64,000 bases of DNA from assembly GCA_029204225.1 (NCBI GenBank), contig CM055092.1, positions 42,170,904 to 42,234,903 on the forward strand, in the 5' to 3' direction. Shown piece after piece: positions 23,060 to 34,576 of this stretch; position 1 is the stretch's first letter; each line of letters begins with the position of its first letter. This stretch comes from Diphasiastrum complanatum. Lineage: Eukaryota > Streptophyta > Lycopodiopsida > Lycopodiales > Lycopodiaceae. Both the position numbers and the translations under genes were made by a program. The notes under the pieces are model-generated. The model was not told the origin of the DNA. It did no database searches and saw nothing but the letters and a program-made list of their open reading frames with translations.

Positions 23060-24433
23060 GATGTCCCGACCTCCTATGACATAATTCCTCCATAGAGAGC
23101 TTGTTCACAAGAGCAACATTACAAGCATTCACATACTCATTTGGATCTAGTTTATAGATGCCTCCAAATCTAGATCCTAATGCAAGTATCTCATCATTCT
23201 TCTTGATAGTGCAAGTATCAACATTGAATTTTACATCAAGGCCATTATCAAGCAATTGGCCAACACTAATAAGATTCTTGGTAAGCTTAGGTACATAAAT
23301 AACTCTAGAGAGAGAAAGAACTTTAGAGGATGCAAGCTTCAAGGGAATGTTCCCTATGCCTTCAATAGGACATTCAGAATCATTTGCAGTGTATATTGAT
23401 TTCTTCACTCCATCATAAGGTGCAATAGAAGAGAAAGAGTCCTTGGAGCTACACATATGTGAAGAGGCTCCACTATCAATATACCATAGGCCGTCCTTCT
23501 TGAAAGGAGTAGATGAGAAACTAGAGACCATAAGAGATCCCTCTTCATCACTTGCAATAGTGTCTTCCTTCTCATTGGTTGTGTTGGCTTGCTTGAGTTG
23601 ATTCTTCTTCTTGAAGCAATTGGTGGCATAATGGCCTTTCTTGCCACAATAGAAGCACTTGATCTTCTTCTTCTTGAGCTTGGATGATGAAGCATTAGAG
23701 GAATCATCTTCCTCCTCATCTTTGTCTTTGGATTTGACTTTGTCCTTGCTTGAGGATTGTTGATGTTGGTTCTTTTTCCTCTCTTTGTGCTTATCCTTGG
23801 CAAAGAGAGCTTTGCCATCCTTATGAGTGAGAGAAAGCTTGTCCATCCTCAAGAGCTTGTACTCTTGTCTTGATTCTTCTGAAATTAGCACACTTTGGAG
23901 AGCCTCCAAACTTGGTAGCTCCTCCTTAATGGCATAGGATTGGACAAGGTTATCAAATTCACTTCTCAAGCCATTGAGAATGACTTGGACTAGCTCATTT
24001 TGATTGATGAAATCACCAATACAAGCAAGTTCTCTATGAATATCTTTACTCTCAAAACATAACTAGATGCACTCTCATCACTCTTTTGGCTACTTTGAAA
24101 GATTTTATTCCTAAGAGTGAGAAGCCTAGAGGTATTTTTAGCCTCATAGATAGTCTTGAGACAATCCCAAGCTTCTTTGGTTGCTGTACAAGTACCTATC
24201 TCCCTCAATATCTCATTAGAGACATTCATCTTAATGTAGTGGAGAGCCATCCTAGCTCTCTTTTTGTATTTTTGAACTTTTTGAGGAACTTGTGGTTCTT
24301 CTTCAAGGCCAAGAACTATGTCCATCATGTCTTGAAGGATCAAGATGGACTCCATCCTCATTTTCCAAATTGAATAGTTTGAAGTGGACAATCTTTCACT
24401 TGGTTCCAACAAGGATGAACTCATTGAAGACAT
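23060..24433 (-). pseudogene. Element C copia gag-protease (one frameshift)
   Basis: The Gag start is MSSMSSSLLEPSERL, about 24433, with NYSIWKMRMESIL and later SSYVLRVKIFIEN; a frameshift near 24020-24040 moves the reading to ORF 23052-23969. That part has DNLVQSYAIKEELPS, zinc knuckle CFYCGKKGHYATNC, protease WYIDSGASSHMCS and pre-integrase KLTKNLISVGQLLDNG. It ends at the first histidines of the integrase zinc finger (CHRRSGHPN), exactly at the E1 insertion. The continuation is 16158-16704. Confidence 0.88.
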
Positions 24434-25072
24434 TTGAAGTGAAGAAAACTCAAATGATGAACAATAAATGTTGCTACACACTCTCAATAGGATCCAATAA
24501 TGGAGTACTATCTCCTCCTATGAAAGATCTTGCAACTATTTGTGAATTGATTCTCACTAGCTACACAAATCTCTCTAAAACAAGATCTATTTCACATCAA
24601 ATGATGGAGTATGGGCAAAGTTAGGATCAAACACTCTCAGCACGTGTGAAGTACACTAAGAAACCAAATTTGACTCAAATACAATGATATTGCATGAAAC
24701 AAAATGGCTAAGATCTCAAAATAGTGTCTAGATCACATATAGATGAGATTGGTGGATCAACCAAGCAATCTCTTGACCAAACCAAATGTGTCCACCCAGG
24801 TCTAGGTGCCCTACCTAACCCTCTTAAAAAATGGATCAAGCATGAGAGAGAACTCCCAAACTAAAATTGGATATTCCTCACACATGTCTGAGCACCTGAT
24901 TCCGTACAGTACCAGGTCAGACCCAATCAATGTCCTTTTGATCTCTTTTGATCCAAAATTGGACAAGATAGCTAGGAAAATGGATCTTGACAATTTCTAG
25001 CTCAAGATTGATGAATAGTTTTCACTTAAATGGATCAAAATGCATGGTAACCTTAGGTAGGCTCTGATACCA
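24434..25072 (-). other. Element C leader and initiator-Met primer site
   Basis: Non-coding leader. The primer site is at 25060-25072 (minus TGGTATCAGAGCC). It carries the half palindrome CACGTGTGAA at 24641-24650 and CCGTACAGTACC near 24902. Confidence 0.8.
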
Positions 25073-25785
25073 TGTAGATTTCACATGTGTGGAGTGTCCA
25101 CAACATGTACTTGTGATCTCCTAAGGTGTGTAGATGCACCAAGCTCAAGACTAGATTGAGATACAAGATCTATCTTTGATTCTATGGCAAAAACACACTA
25201 CTACATGCACTCACACATGTGGGAAGTATTAAAAAATTATTCTAAGTAAAAACAAGCTGCTCTCCTGGGGTAGAGAGAGAAAATCATCATGAGCTCTCGA
25301 GTAGAGAGAGAAAGCTAGAAATTCAATAACACTCAAAATCCACACAATTTCCAAATCAATTAGATCCAAAATGAGGAGTACAATGATACTAGTAGATCCA
25401 CAAGCTACCACTATGCTTAACTATGATTGGACCACACTTTTCACCTCTTAATCCTATTGGACCATTGATCCATGCACCTCTTAATTCTATTGGACTATTT
25501 TCAAGCAAACCTCAAATTCCTATTGGACCTCACATGGTTCCACCTCTAAATCCTATTGGACCTCTTAGAATTCATCAAACAAAAGCATTACACTTGTCTA
25601 CACTCTAATTGGCACAAGTTTAGCCTCTTACTCTATTTTGGCTCAATAGTGGCATTACAAGTGAAAATGCATAATTTGCCATCTATGCCAAATTTGTTCC
25701 TATCAACATCCTACACCTAGATGCTTGATATAAAAAACATAAGACCCCTATATCTAACATAGATAATCTTTTTCAATTCTTCACA
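25073..25785 (-). repeat. Element C 5' LTR
   Basis: 713 bp. On minus it starts TGTGAAGAATTG (25785) and ends ..TGAAATCTACA next to the primer site. The palindrome variant TTCACATGTGTGGA is at 25080-25093. The TSD AAGAT follows at 25786-25790. Confidence 0.88.
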
Positions 25786-25790
25786 AAGAT

Positions 25791-26330
25791 CTCTTGCAAA
25801 TCCACAATACTTTGCAAAGTCTTTTGAATAGCAAATCTTTGAACAAGATTAGCATGATCATACAACAAGCCATTAAGTATAACTTAAACAACTTCTACCT
25901 CCTTAATGCTCTCGACAATACATGCTAACTCATCATTGAATGCTTTAACCCTCAAAACAAAAACATGAGCACACTCTTCTTTCTTTTGTATACTTTGAAA
26001 GATTTGTCTTCTTAGAGTCAACACTCTAGTTGTAGACTTGGATTTATAAAGCTTCTTCAAAGCTTACCAAGCCTCCAAAGATGATGTGCACTTACCAATT
26101 TTCTTGAGTAGTTCATTGGCATTCATCTTTATCATCTGTAGAGCTCTTTTAGCTCTCTTGTCATATCTCACTTGATCTTTGGGTGCTTGAGGAATCTCCT
26201 CCACACCTACAACAATCTTTATCAACTCATTCATCTCCAATAAGGACTCCATACTCACCTTCCAAGTAGAATAGTTGATTGAAGTAAGCTTATCATTGCT
26301 CTCCAACATAAAGCCTCCACTTGTAGCCAT
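25791..26330 (-). pseudogene. H1 gag N-terminal part
   Basis: Minus-strand Gag starting MATSGGFMLESNDKL near 26330, with NYSTWKVSMESLLEMNEL and ELLKKIGKCTSSLEAW, then broken by stops before VDLQEIF at the insertion point of C. It pairs with 15301-15571 on the other side. It is close to E2 Gag. Confidence 0.85.
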
Positions 26331-26860
26331 GTTGAAGTGACCCGATCTTCTCCTTTCAACATATTCCAATACACAAAGGACTCTCTTGGATGTCAACAAA
26401 TGAACTCAAGAAGAAATCACAAAAATATGGAACCTTTCAAATCTCTTTCTTGCACCAAACTTAGCAAATCCAACACATAGAATGAAGAATTCTTGATCAA
26501 CCTATAATCTATCCAAAATCTTATGAATCTTGCCACTTTCTAAGATTGAAACACACTCTATTGAAGTCCGACAACCTGAAAAGATAGGGATCCAATCAAA
26601 ATTAGGGTTTTGACAAAATCACAAAAAGTTAAATCTTCCAATTCCTACATGCAATTGCTACAAAATTGATATAGAATCTTGTAGCCTTTAATGAATCTTT
26701 TCTAATGCATCAAAAATTGCTCAAATCTAGTAAGTAATGTTTTAAATCATCCTACTTCAATATCATAACCCTATACTGAGTGTTGACCTACAAAAGATCC
26801 AATCTACATATGCAAAAATGCTGATTTTTGAGTAGAAATTAATCTAGCATGCTCTAGCAT
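26331..26860 (-). other. H1 leader; 5' LTR missing
   Basis: Non-coding, homologous to the leader at 5283-5640. A degraded primer-site word (gctctagcatcggta, compare gctctgatacca) lies near 26855. Beyond it comes an unrelated copia fragment, so the 5' LTR of H1 has been lost. Confidence 0.6.
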
Positions 26861-27945
26861 CGGTATCTCCTCCAAATATTTGATTGCTTAGACATTTGTT
26901 GTACAACAACATGATTCAAATGACCAAGTCTATAATGCCAAAGTAAACTTTTATTTATCTGAGTAGGAGTACTAAGTGCTTGACTAGAGGTAAAAAGCAA
27001 TGACTTAATTTGTACAAGTATTCATGTCTCTTTTCGAGTGCTAGGATCTTGCTTGTCCTATCAACTACTCTATATTGATCAGATTCAAATTCTATTTTAT
27101 TCCTAGATCTATAATTTTGCTAATAGAGAGCAGATTTGTAGATAGATTTGGTACATGAAAGACATTTGAAAGTAGTTTACATTGATCATTGGCAAAGCTC
27201 AATCTTACTGTAAATTTACCTTTGATAGCTTGAGTGCTATTATTACCAAGGTGAACATATCGGTTGGTACTGTAAGGTGTATAGGATCGAAACAGCTGAT
27301 ATGGTTGGTCATATGTTGTGTGGCACCAGAGCCAAGAAACCAAGAGCTGTCGTTGGATGCTTCTTGATGATTTGTCATGAAGGCATCATGATCCGACTCT
27401 TGAATGGGCTGTGGAGTTTCTACAGCTGCGTTTGCCACTTGATTAGATTGTCCTTTGCTGCTATTCTTTGCTTGTAGTATCTGACAATCTTGGATCTCGT
27501 GGTTGGTACGCTTGCGATATCTGTAGAACAACTTCTTCTTTGTCGGCTGATTCGACTGCTCGTGACGATGTGTCGGTCTCTGATCTTTCTTTGATGACTT
27601 TGAGCCTTTCTTTTTCTACTTATTCGAGCCTTTGTTGGTGTATAGGACGTGAGAGTCTATAATCGAAGAACTGGAGGCTTTGTTCCTTCGAGAGTCTTCC
27701 TGCAACAGCATTGTGATGACTCTTGAAAGAGTCAGTTCAGGGTCTGTCATGATGATCATCACCCAGCTGTCATATGAGCTTGACAAGCTTGATAGTAGTG
27801 TCGTTAATGTGTCTTGATCGTCTATGACAGATCTGACAATGGCCATTTGCTTCAGTAGGTTCTTGAACTGGTTGATGTGATTCTATAAGAAATCACCATT
27901 TGCCATCTTGAGGGAGTAAAATTTCTTCCTCAGATCATAGAACAT
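26861..27945 (-). pseudogene. Copia fragment, other lineage: gag, protease, pre-integrase
   Basis: Minus-strand relic of a second copia lineage. The Gag piece (27616-27846) has DQDTLTTLLSSLSSSYDSW and later LTLSRVITMLLQEDSR. The protease at 27205-27531 reads WFLGSGATQHMT, so the catalytic Asp of the usual WYLDSGAT is now Gly. The pre-integrase part has HVPNLSTNLLSISKI. Frames shift several times, and integrase and RT are missing from this piece. Confidence 0.8.
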
Positions 27946-27949
27946 AAAT

Positions 27950-28490
27950 CATTCTAACAATCAAGATAGCAAAAATGAAGAGACTGACAAGAGAGAGCAA
28001 CTGTATTATCAGTTTTTTGTTTGGAGCGAGATTATCAGTGTCTCGCTTATTGGCGGCCTGACACTCAACTCAATCGTTGTAGTTCTGCTCATTGGCAGAC
28101 TTTCATACATAGCTATTTTTGCTTCTTTTTCTTTTTCTATTCTTATCTTTTTCTGCTCTTTCGCTCTCTCTCGTGTTGATCCAAAATTGTGTTTATATCT
28201 CTATTGTGTGGAGTTTACAAGATAGCTAAACAGAGAATTACAAGAGTAGTTAATGTTGATTAACTAGTTAGTTATTCTCTATTATTGTAGCTCTTTCACC
28301 TGAGCATGAAATACAAGAGACCATGTCTGTTGAGCTGCCAACTGACAGCGCGAAAGATTTTTCTTCATTTTCTTTTCATTTCATGTCATGTCGTGACTTT
28401 CGGTCCTAGAGGTATGTTAGACTTTCGCGAATTGTTCGCCATTCGACCTTCGCTTCGCGACAAAGTTGTAGGAGTTCACAATTTCTGACA
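27950..28490 (-). repeat. Probable copia LTR (3' LTR of the fragment at 28.5-29.25 kb)
   Basis: On minus, TGTCAGAAATTGTGAAC starts at 28490 right after a polypurine tract (plus ctccctcttg). A TATAAAC box lies at 28191-28197 (minus). The left boundary is uncertain. Confidence 0.6.
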
Positions 28491-28499
28491 CTCCCTCTT

Positions 28500-29250
28500 G
28501 AACCTTGCAACTTTGTATGTTTAATCCAATTGTTTTTCTTTGCTTTGCAAAGAGTGGCTTGTCGAATAGCTTCGTGAGCAGATCTGCAATCATGTCTTCA
28601 GACTTTATGTACTAGACCTGGAGCTCTCCTTTCGAGATCAAATCTCGAATGTGATGGTACTTCAGAGATATATGTTTTGTCTTTGAATAGAAGACAGGAT
28701 CCTGAGACAAATATATGGCACTTTGAGAATTCATCATCATCGTGCATGGTTCTCCTTGTGGTATGCCAATTGTCTCCAACATCATCTACAATCAAACTAC
28801 CTCATTCACCACCTTTGAAGCTGCGACATATTCAGCTTCGCATGAGAATTGAGCTACCAAGGTTTTCTTTTTGCATATCTAGCTGATTGCTGCTCCGCAC
28901 GCCATTGAACATCCTCCTGTAATGGACTTGTTGTCATCTTTGCAGCTAGTCCAGTTTGCATCACTATAGTGGTGCAGCTCGAATCCTTCATTTTCGTTGT
29001 CTGCTCTGTAGGTTAATCCCATATTTTGGTACCCTACAGATATTATAGGATTCGTTTTGCCATTTGCCAATGTGCCATGCTAGGATTGGAAGAGAATTGG
29101 CTTAAAGCATAGACAGAAAAAGCCAAATTGGGTCTGGTACAAATTGTAAGGTACATCAGACTACTGATCAGGTTTTGGTAGGGTATACCTTACATCTTTT
29201 GTCTTTCCTCCTCTGTTTTCAGACAATCCTGCTTCGTTAATCTGGCTCCA
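28500..29250 (-). pseudogene. Copia RT end and RNase H remnant, other lineage
   Basis: Minus-strand pieces read GLTYRADNENEGFELHHYSDANW and SITGGC, then AQFSCEAEYVAA, KTKHISLKYHHIRDLI and ADLLTKLFDKPLF, which is a copia RNase H of the lineage seen at 26.9-27.9 kb. Stops interrupt it. It lies to the right of the gag piece although a minus-strand element would place it to the left, so the two pieces are different copies or rearranged. Confidence 0.8.
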
Positions 29251-29591
29251 TTAATCGAATTGCAGAGTGTCCATACAAAGGACAATATAAAGCCTTCTAC
29301 CGAAAGTGTGGTTATGGACACTGCTACAAGAATTGTCCATTAAAGCCTGAAATGAGTGCACCACTAAATCTAATCACAATACAACCAACAGTAGTTCCAA
29401 TAGGGATGCCACCAAAAAAACAACACTTCCATGCCCTAGTGTTAGCTATCACGTGAGCACAAAAGTGGAAGGAAGTGGATCCCTCACCACCTCCATCAAT
29501 ATCCGATGATCAACCCTCAACTGCAGGGCCATATCCAAATGTGAGGGAAGAAGGGAGACGGTACCACAATATATGACATTGGGTACAGAGG
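29251..29591 (+). other. Short gag-like zinc-knuckle scrap, otherwise unassigned
   Basis: The plus-strand frame gives CPYKGQYKAFYRKCGYGHCYKNCPL, knuckle-like (CGYGHCYKNC) but without the canonical first CX2C. No other domain is visible. It ends where LTR L1 starts. Confidence 0.3.
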
Positions 29592-29977
29592 TGTTAGCGG
29601 ATTTCAGAGAATCTCCAAATGTCAAGCCAAGTTGAAGACACAGAGTATCTCTCACCCATGACCGAGGAGGTCTTAGAAGGAGGTGAGCAGAAGAAGCTGA
29701 GAGCTGAGCATGAGTGCTAAGGATTACTAGCTAGGATTACAGTTATTTTTTATGTGAGCCTACAAGGTGTATCCCAGAGAAGGAATGACCATGTAGGAGC
29801 TAGTAATGTTCCTAGGCAATGTAAATAAGTATAGACCCCCTTAAATAATTTAGAGTGAGCCACCTTTTGATGGTGATCTCTAGTGGAAAGGTTGTTTCCA
29901 CTTGTAATTTCTAAATTAGTGGAATTACCACTTAGGCTCCACATGGACAGCCCTCTTGCTTATTTAAGTGGCCCCCT
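29592..29977 (+). repeat. LTR L1, left part (split by E2)
   Basis: Begins TGTTAGCGGATTTC and aligns with 56999-57370 (blocks gaccgaggaggtcttagaagg, ctccacatgg, cttgcttatttaag). It resumes at 35839 after E2. I judge TGTTAG to be the LTR start because homology to L2 begins exactly there. Confidence 0.75.
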
Positions 29978-30630
29978 TGTGAAAAACTCAGATCCAAAAG
30001 ATGCTAAAGTTTCATAAAGATCTTGGCCATGGAAGTTATGCACATCTAGATTGAAAAAATGATAGAAATTGTGATGTTAAGCATACTAAACATCAACTAA
30101 ACATCAAGATCTGATCATAAGCTTCCACAAACAGAAACTTGCTGTCCCTGTCCGTACTTCAGAGCCTACAACCTGCATTTCACACGTGTGAAGCCATAGC
30201 AACAAAGAAATCACAATTCTAGTGGCTAGAATGCAAGATATGAACAAAAAAGTGAGAGAGAAGAAGATGGATCTTCAAAGAGCATAACATTCATTCAATA
30301 GAATGAAAATGAGATGTGTACATACTCGTGGAGATGGCTATTTATAGCAGCCATAGTGCCTCTTGGCCACTTGTCTTATGATAGGCTAAAATTGGGGTCC
30401 AATAGGATTCACCCATATACCTAGAAATTTGGTCAAATAGGAATGCACCAAATTATGAGCCAATAGAAGAGCTCCACACTCGACCTCCTCTAATTAATGT
30501 GACCTCAAAAGTAGTGTACACATACTTTGGGCCTCTACATACATGTATGAACCTATCTCTAACTTTTATTTGGCCATAGGCCTACAAAATCTCAAGTTAG
30601 GAAAATACTACTAGTTGACAATTTTTCACA
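29978..30630 (-). repeat. E2 3' LTR
   Basis: 653 bp, TGTGAAAAAC...TTTTTCACA on plus. A perfect TTCACACGTGTGAA lies at 30179-30192 and CCGTAC at 30152-30157. Confidence 0.97.
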
Positions 30631-33600
30631 CTCCCTCTTCAACTAGTTTTAGCATAGATTTAGAAAGTACACCAAGACTTGTTCTATGCTTGAAAAATAA
30701 GTCCTTTCCCAATGCTTTGGTAAAGATATCAGCCACACATTCCTTTGATGGGACATGTTCAAGCTTGATCTCTTTTGCCAACACTTGTTCTCTCACAAAA
30801 TGGTAAGCCACCTCGATATGTTTGCTCCTTGCATGGAAAACCGGATTGCTTGCTAGACTTTGGGCTGAAAGGTTGTCACAAAAGATGATTGGACTCTCTG
30901 AAAAATCCAGCAAATGAAGCTCCATAATCATCCTCTTGATCCACACCATCTCCTTTGTGCATGATGTCAAAGCTTTGTACTCGGCCTCACTAGAAGAAAG
31001 TGATATAGTTGCTTGTTTCTTCGACATCCATGAGATAGCTCCATCACCTATGAAAATAGCATGTGCATTTATGGATTTTCTATCCATAAGGTCTCCTGCA
31101 AAATCTGAATCTGAAAAACCAAATAAGTTAGGTGATGAGCCTCTATAAACAATGCCAAAATCTTTTGTTCCCGAGATGTATCTCAAGATCCTCTTTCCTA
31201 GTTTCCAATGTTCTATGCTAGGATCTTGCATGAATTGGCTTAATCTACCAACACAATAAGATAAATCAGGTCTTGTGATGGTTAGATATATAAGAGAACC
31301 TATTAGCTTCCTATAGAGAGTAATGTCCTCGAAGGATCTTTCATTACCTCTTATAGTTAGCTTTACATGTGATTCCATAGGTGTATCAATAGGATTTGCA
31401 TCTACCATATGAAATCTATTGAGAATAGAAATAGCATACTTCTCTTGTGAAATAAAAGTGATTTGAGAAGTTCTAATTACTTCTATTCCTAAGATATAGC
31501 TCAAAAGACCAAGATCATGCACTTCAAATTCCTTTTTTAGTGCTTTCTTGATATCTTCTATATCTTCCTTGTTCCCTCCACTTAAAATAATGTCATCCAC
31601 ATAAATTAGAAGGATTGTAACATCATTAGCACTAATTCTAAAGTAAAGTGAATGATCATACTCACTCATAGTGAAGTTTTGAGAAAGTAGAAAAGAGTTA
31701 AGCCTAGCATACCAACTCCTTGGTGCTTGCTTAAGACCATACAAACTTTTTTGTAGAAAACACACATGATTAGGCTTGCTATGAGAAACATAGCTCTCGG
31801 GTTGCTCCATGTAGACTTCCTCTTCAAGATCACCATTCAAGAAAGCATTAGAAATGTCTAATTGCCAAAGATCCCATCCATAAAGAGTTGCAAGGGAAAT
31901 GATTACTCTTATGCTCACCATCTTTGCCACGGGTGCAAAGGTTTCCTCATAGTCAATGCCATGCTCTTGAGCATAACCTTTAGCCACCAACCTTGCCTTC
32001 AACTTGTTGATAGATCCATCTTGATTTGTCTTTACCTTGAAGATCCATTTGCATCCAATTGCACTTTTGCCCTTTGGAAGCTCCACCAATCTCCATGTGT
32101 TGTTCTTCATAAGTGCTTCAAACTCAAGATCCATTGCTTGGATCCATTCCTCTTCTTGCCTTGCTTCATCTACACATGAAGGTACATCAAAAGAAGTTAG
32201 GAAAGCATAGTTGGATCCATCCACCACTTGCTTACCTTTGCCATCATAAGTGAGCCTTGAGGGTTTCACTTTATGCCTTGGAGTTCTCCTTGGAATTTGA
32301 CTTGAAGAGGCTTCTTCAACATCCACATCCAATGTGTCATCAACTCCATTGTCATCAAGCACATTAGTTGCAACAACACCATCATCACTTGAAACAACTT
32401 TTGGAATGTTACTTTCATCAAAAATGACATCCCTACTTGTGAACACTTTCTTGATTGAAGGAACATAAATCCTATATGCTTTGCTTACTTCACTATAACC
32501 AACAAAAATGCCCTTTCTTGAAGATGGATCCTCCTTAGTTCTATCATCAAGAGTAATGTTGAAGTAGCAAATGCATCCAAAAGTTCTTAGAAACTTGACA
32601 TTAGGCTTCATACCAAACAAAGCTTCAAAAGGGGTTTTTCCTTCCAATACAACACTTGGCCATCTATTGCATAGGAAATTTGCACACAACAAAGCATCAC
32701 TCCAAAAAGGTTTAGGAAGATTAGCATTCAATCTCATTGCCTTTGCACTCTCACACAAGGTTCTATTCTTCCTCTCGGCCACTCCATTTTGTTGTGGTGT
32801 TCTTGGACATGTGTACTCCCTCTTGATCCCATGCTCATCGCAAAAGGCTTTGAATTTGTTAGAAATGTATTCACCACGATTGTCGCTCCTCAAGCATTTG
32901 ATTTTGGTTGTAAATTGAGTCTCAATAGCAACTTTGAACTTGACAAACACATCAAACACCTCATCCTTGCTCTTTAGTAGATAAACCCAACAAAATCTAC
33001 TAAAATCATCAATGAAAGTTACATACATCTTAGCACCTCCATTGCTAATTGTAGTAACACCATGAATATCCGAATGCAAGAGAGAAAAAGGCATCTTAGA
33101 TCTAGATATAGATCTAGTATATGGCAATCTATGTGATTTAGACAAAGCACATTCTTCACAAACATGATTCAAGCAAGTAAGAGACTTGGGAAGTCCCCTT
33201 ACTACCTCCTTTTTGGCTATTACCTCCAAGGCCTTGTAGTTGAGATGTCCCATCCTTTTATGCCATACCTCTTGAATTGACATTTGTTCATTTGCCATGC
33301 ATCCAACTTGGTTAGCAACAACACATGCATCAAGCTTGAACAATTTCCCTTGCCTTTTCCCTTTTGCAATGATACTACACCCCTTTTTGATCAAGCAAGC
33401 ATCACCATCAAACTCAACTTTGAATCCTTTGTCAAGCATTTGGCTTACACTAAGTAAGTTCTTGGTAATGGATGGAATGAGCAAAACATCTTTCAATTCT
33501 ATATTCCTATTTGTAGAAAGTGAAATAGGAATTGTGCCAATCCCCTTGATTGTACACTCACCATCATTTGCGGTATAGATTACCTTCCTATCACCATCAA

Positions 33601-34576
33601 ATGCCATTAAAGATGAAAAATACTCTTTATGATATGTCATATGAGAAGTGGCTCCACTATCAATCCACCAAGGATCAATGTCTCCATGATTAGCCAACAA
33701 GCAAGATGACATAACAAAAGCATCATTTGAAAGAAGCTCATCCCCACCCTCATCAATAGTTAGATTGGTTTGCTTTTCCCCTTGATCCCTCTTTTTCTTG
33801 AAACAATCACTAGCAAAATGCCCTTTGACTCCACAATAGAAACATTTTAGCTTAGATCTATCCTTCTTTTTGCCAAAAGTAGAGTGCTCACCTTGGTCTT
33901 GCCCTTTAGACCAATTGCTTTTACCTTTGCCCTTGAACTTGCCTTTAGAGAACATTGCCTCCTCTTCTCCTCCTTGAGATGCAGAAGATGCTCCCACTCT
34001 TGCTTGCAACCTGAATTCTTCAGCCAACAAGACCTCTTGCAAGTCTCCAACACTTGGTAAACATTTTTGGATAGCATAACTTTGAACAAGATTAGCATGA
34101 TCATCCAACAAGCCATTGAGAATCACTTGAACAAGCTCCTCATTATTTATGCCATCATTAATGCATGCTAACTCATCATTCAATGCTTTAACTCTCAAAA
34201 CAAAAGCATGTCCACTCTCACTCTTCTTTTGCATACAAGAAAAGATTTGCCTTCTTAAAGTCAACACTCTAGAAGTAGACTTGGATTCATAAACCTTCTT
34301 CAAGGCTTCCCAAGCTTCACTAGATGATGTGCACTTACCAACCTCTTTGATAAGCTCATTTGTCACATTCATCTTGATCATGTGAAGGGCTTTCTTTGCC
34401 CTCTTGTCATACCTCAATTGTTCTTGAGGTGCCAAAGGTCTCTCCTCCACACCTACAACAATATCCATCAACTCATTCATCTCAAGCAAAGACTCCATCC
34501 TTACTTTCCAAGTAGAATAGTTGAGGGAGGTAAGCCTATCATTGCTTTCCAACATGTAGCCTCCATTTGTAGCCAT
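30626..34576 (-). CDS. E2 copia Gag-Pol polyprotein, intact
   Basis: 1316 codons without interruption, a full copia polyprotein. In order: Gag (MATNGGYMLESNDRL start, zinc knuckle CFYCGVKGHFASDC at about residue 245); protease WWIDSGATSHM (about 303); integrase zinc finger (VWHKRMGHLN to CEECALSKSH), core HSDIHGV (about 502), SDNRGEY (566, where most relatives have DNGGEY) and TPQQNGVAERKNR; RT with DISNAFLNGDLEEEVYMEQ, LKQAPRSWYARL and YVDDIIL (about 992); RNase H with FSDSDFAGD, SLSSSEAEYKAL and IFCDNLSAQ. The stop codon falls on the first bases of the 3' LTR. It acts in cytoplasmic particles and then nuclear integration. The only odd residue seen is Arg next to the second catalytic Asp. 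Confidence 0.97.
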   Translation of the reverse strand: MATNGGYMLESNDRLTSLNYSTWKVRMESLLEMNELMDIVVGVEERPLAPQEQLRYDKRAKKALHMIKMNVTNELIKEVGKCTSSSEAWEALKKVYESKSTSRVLTLRRQIFSCMQKKSESGHAFVLRVKALNDELACINDGINNEELVQVILNGLLDDHANLVQSYAIQKCLPSVGDLQEVLLAEEFRLQARVGASSASQGGEEEAMFSKGKFKGKGKSNWSKGQDQGEHSTFGKKKDRSKLKCFYCGVKGHFASDCFKKKRDQGEKQTNLTIDEGGDELLSNDAFVMSSCLLANHGDIDPWWIDSGATSHMTYHKEYFSSLMAFDGDRKVIYTANDGECTIKGIGTIPISLSTNRNIELKDVLLIPSITKNLLSVSQMLDKGFKVEFDGDACLIKKGCSIIAKGKRQGKLFKLDACVVANQVGCMANEQMSIQEVWHKRMGHLNYKALEVIAKKEVVRGLPKSLTCLNHVCEECALSKSHRLPYTRSISRSKMPFSLLHSDIHGVTTISNGGAKMYVTFIDDFSRFCWVYLLKSKDEVFDVFVKFKVAIETQFTTKIKCLRSDNRGEYISNKFKAFCDEHGIKREYTCPRTPQQNGVAERKNRTLCESAKAMRLNANLPKPFWSDALLCANFLCNRWPSVVLEGKTPFEALFGMKPNVKFLRTFGCICYFNITLDDRTKEDPSSRKGIFVGYSEVSKAYRIYVPSIKKVFTSRDVIFDESNIPKVVSSDDGVVATNVLDDNGVDDTLDVDVEEASSSQIPRRTPRHKVKPSRLTYDGKGKQVVDGSNYAFLTSFDVPSCVDEARQEEEWIQAMDLEFEALMKNNTWRLVELPKGKSAIGCKWIFKVKTNQDGSINKLKARLVAKGYAQEHGIDYEETFAPVAKMVSIRVIISLATLYGWDLWQLDISNAFLNGDLEEEVYMEQPESYVSHSKPNHVCFLQKSLYGLKQAPRSWYARLNSFLLSQNFTMSEYDHSLYFRISANDVTILLIYVDDIILSGGNKEDIEDIKKALKKEFEVHDLGLLSYILGIEVIRTSQITFISQEKYAISILNRFHMVDANPIDTPMESHVKLTIRGNERSFEDITLYRKLIGSLIYLTITRPDLSYCVGRLSQFMQDPSIEHWKLGKRILRYISGTKDFGIVYRGSSPNLFGFSDSDFAGDLMDRKSINAHAIFIGDGAISWMSKKQATISLSSSEAEYKALTSCTKEMVWIKRMIMELHLLDFSESPIIFCDNLSAQSLASNPVFHARSKHIEVAYHFVREQVLAKEIKLEHVPSKECVADIFTKALGKDLFFKHRTSLGVLSKSMLKLVEEGV
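30631..30642 (-). promoter_or_regulatory. E2 polypurine tract
   Basis: On minus, ttgaagagggag directly before the LTR start TGTGAAAAATTG. It overlaps the last gag-pol codons (EEGV*). Confidence 0.85.

Larger units (their letters stand above)
15577..25785 (-). mobile_element. Copia element C, inserted in H1 gag, TSD AAGAT
   Basis: Minus-strand copia element. Its 5' LTR is at 25073-25785, primer site at 25060-25072, gag and protease at 23060-24433, integrase fragment at 16158-16704, and a truncated 3' LTR at 15577-16158. Direct repeats AAGAT flank it (15572-15576 and 25786-25790), and joining the flanks restores the H1 gag order. It lost the integrase C-terminus, RT, RNase H and part of the 3' LTR. 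It is interrupted by E1 (16710-23054). Confidence 0.85.

Noticed and set aside
23405-23818. 137-codon basic ORF inside element C gag
   Set aside because: It is an out-of-frame reading of the Lys-rich Gag C-terminus.
26861-29250. The two fragments of the second copia lineage as one element
   Set aside because: RNase H lies to the right of gag on the minus strand and an LTR separates them, so at least two copies or a rearrangement are needed.
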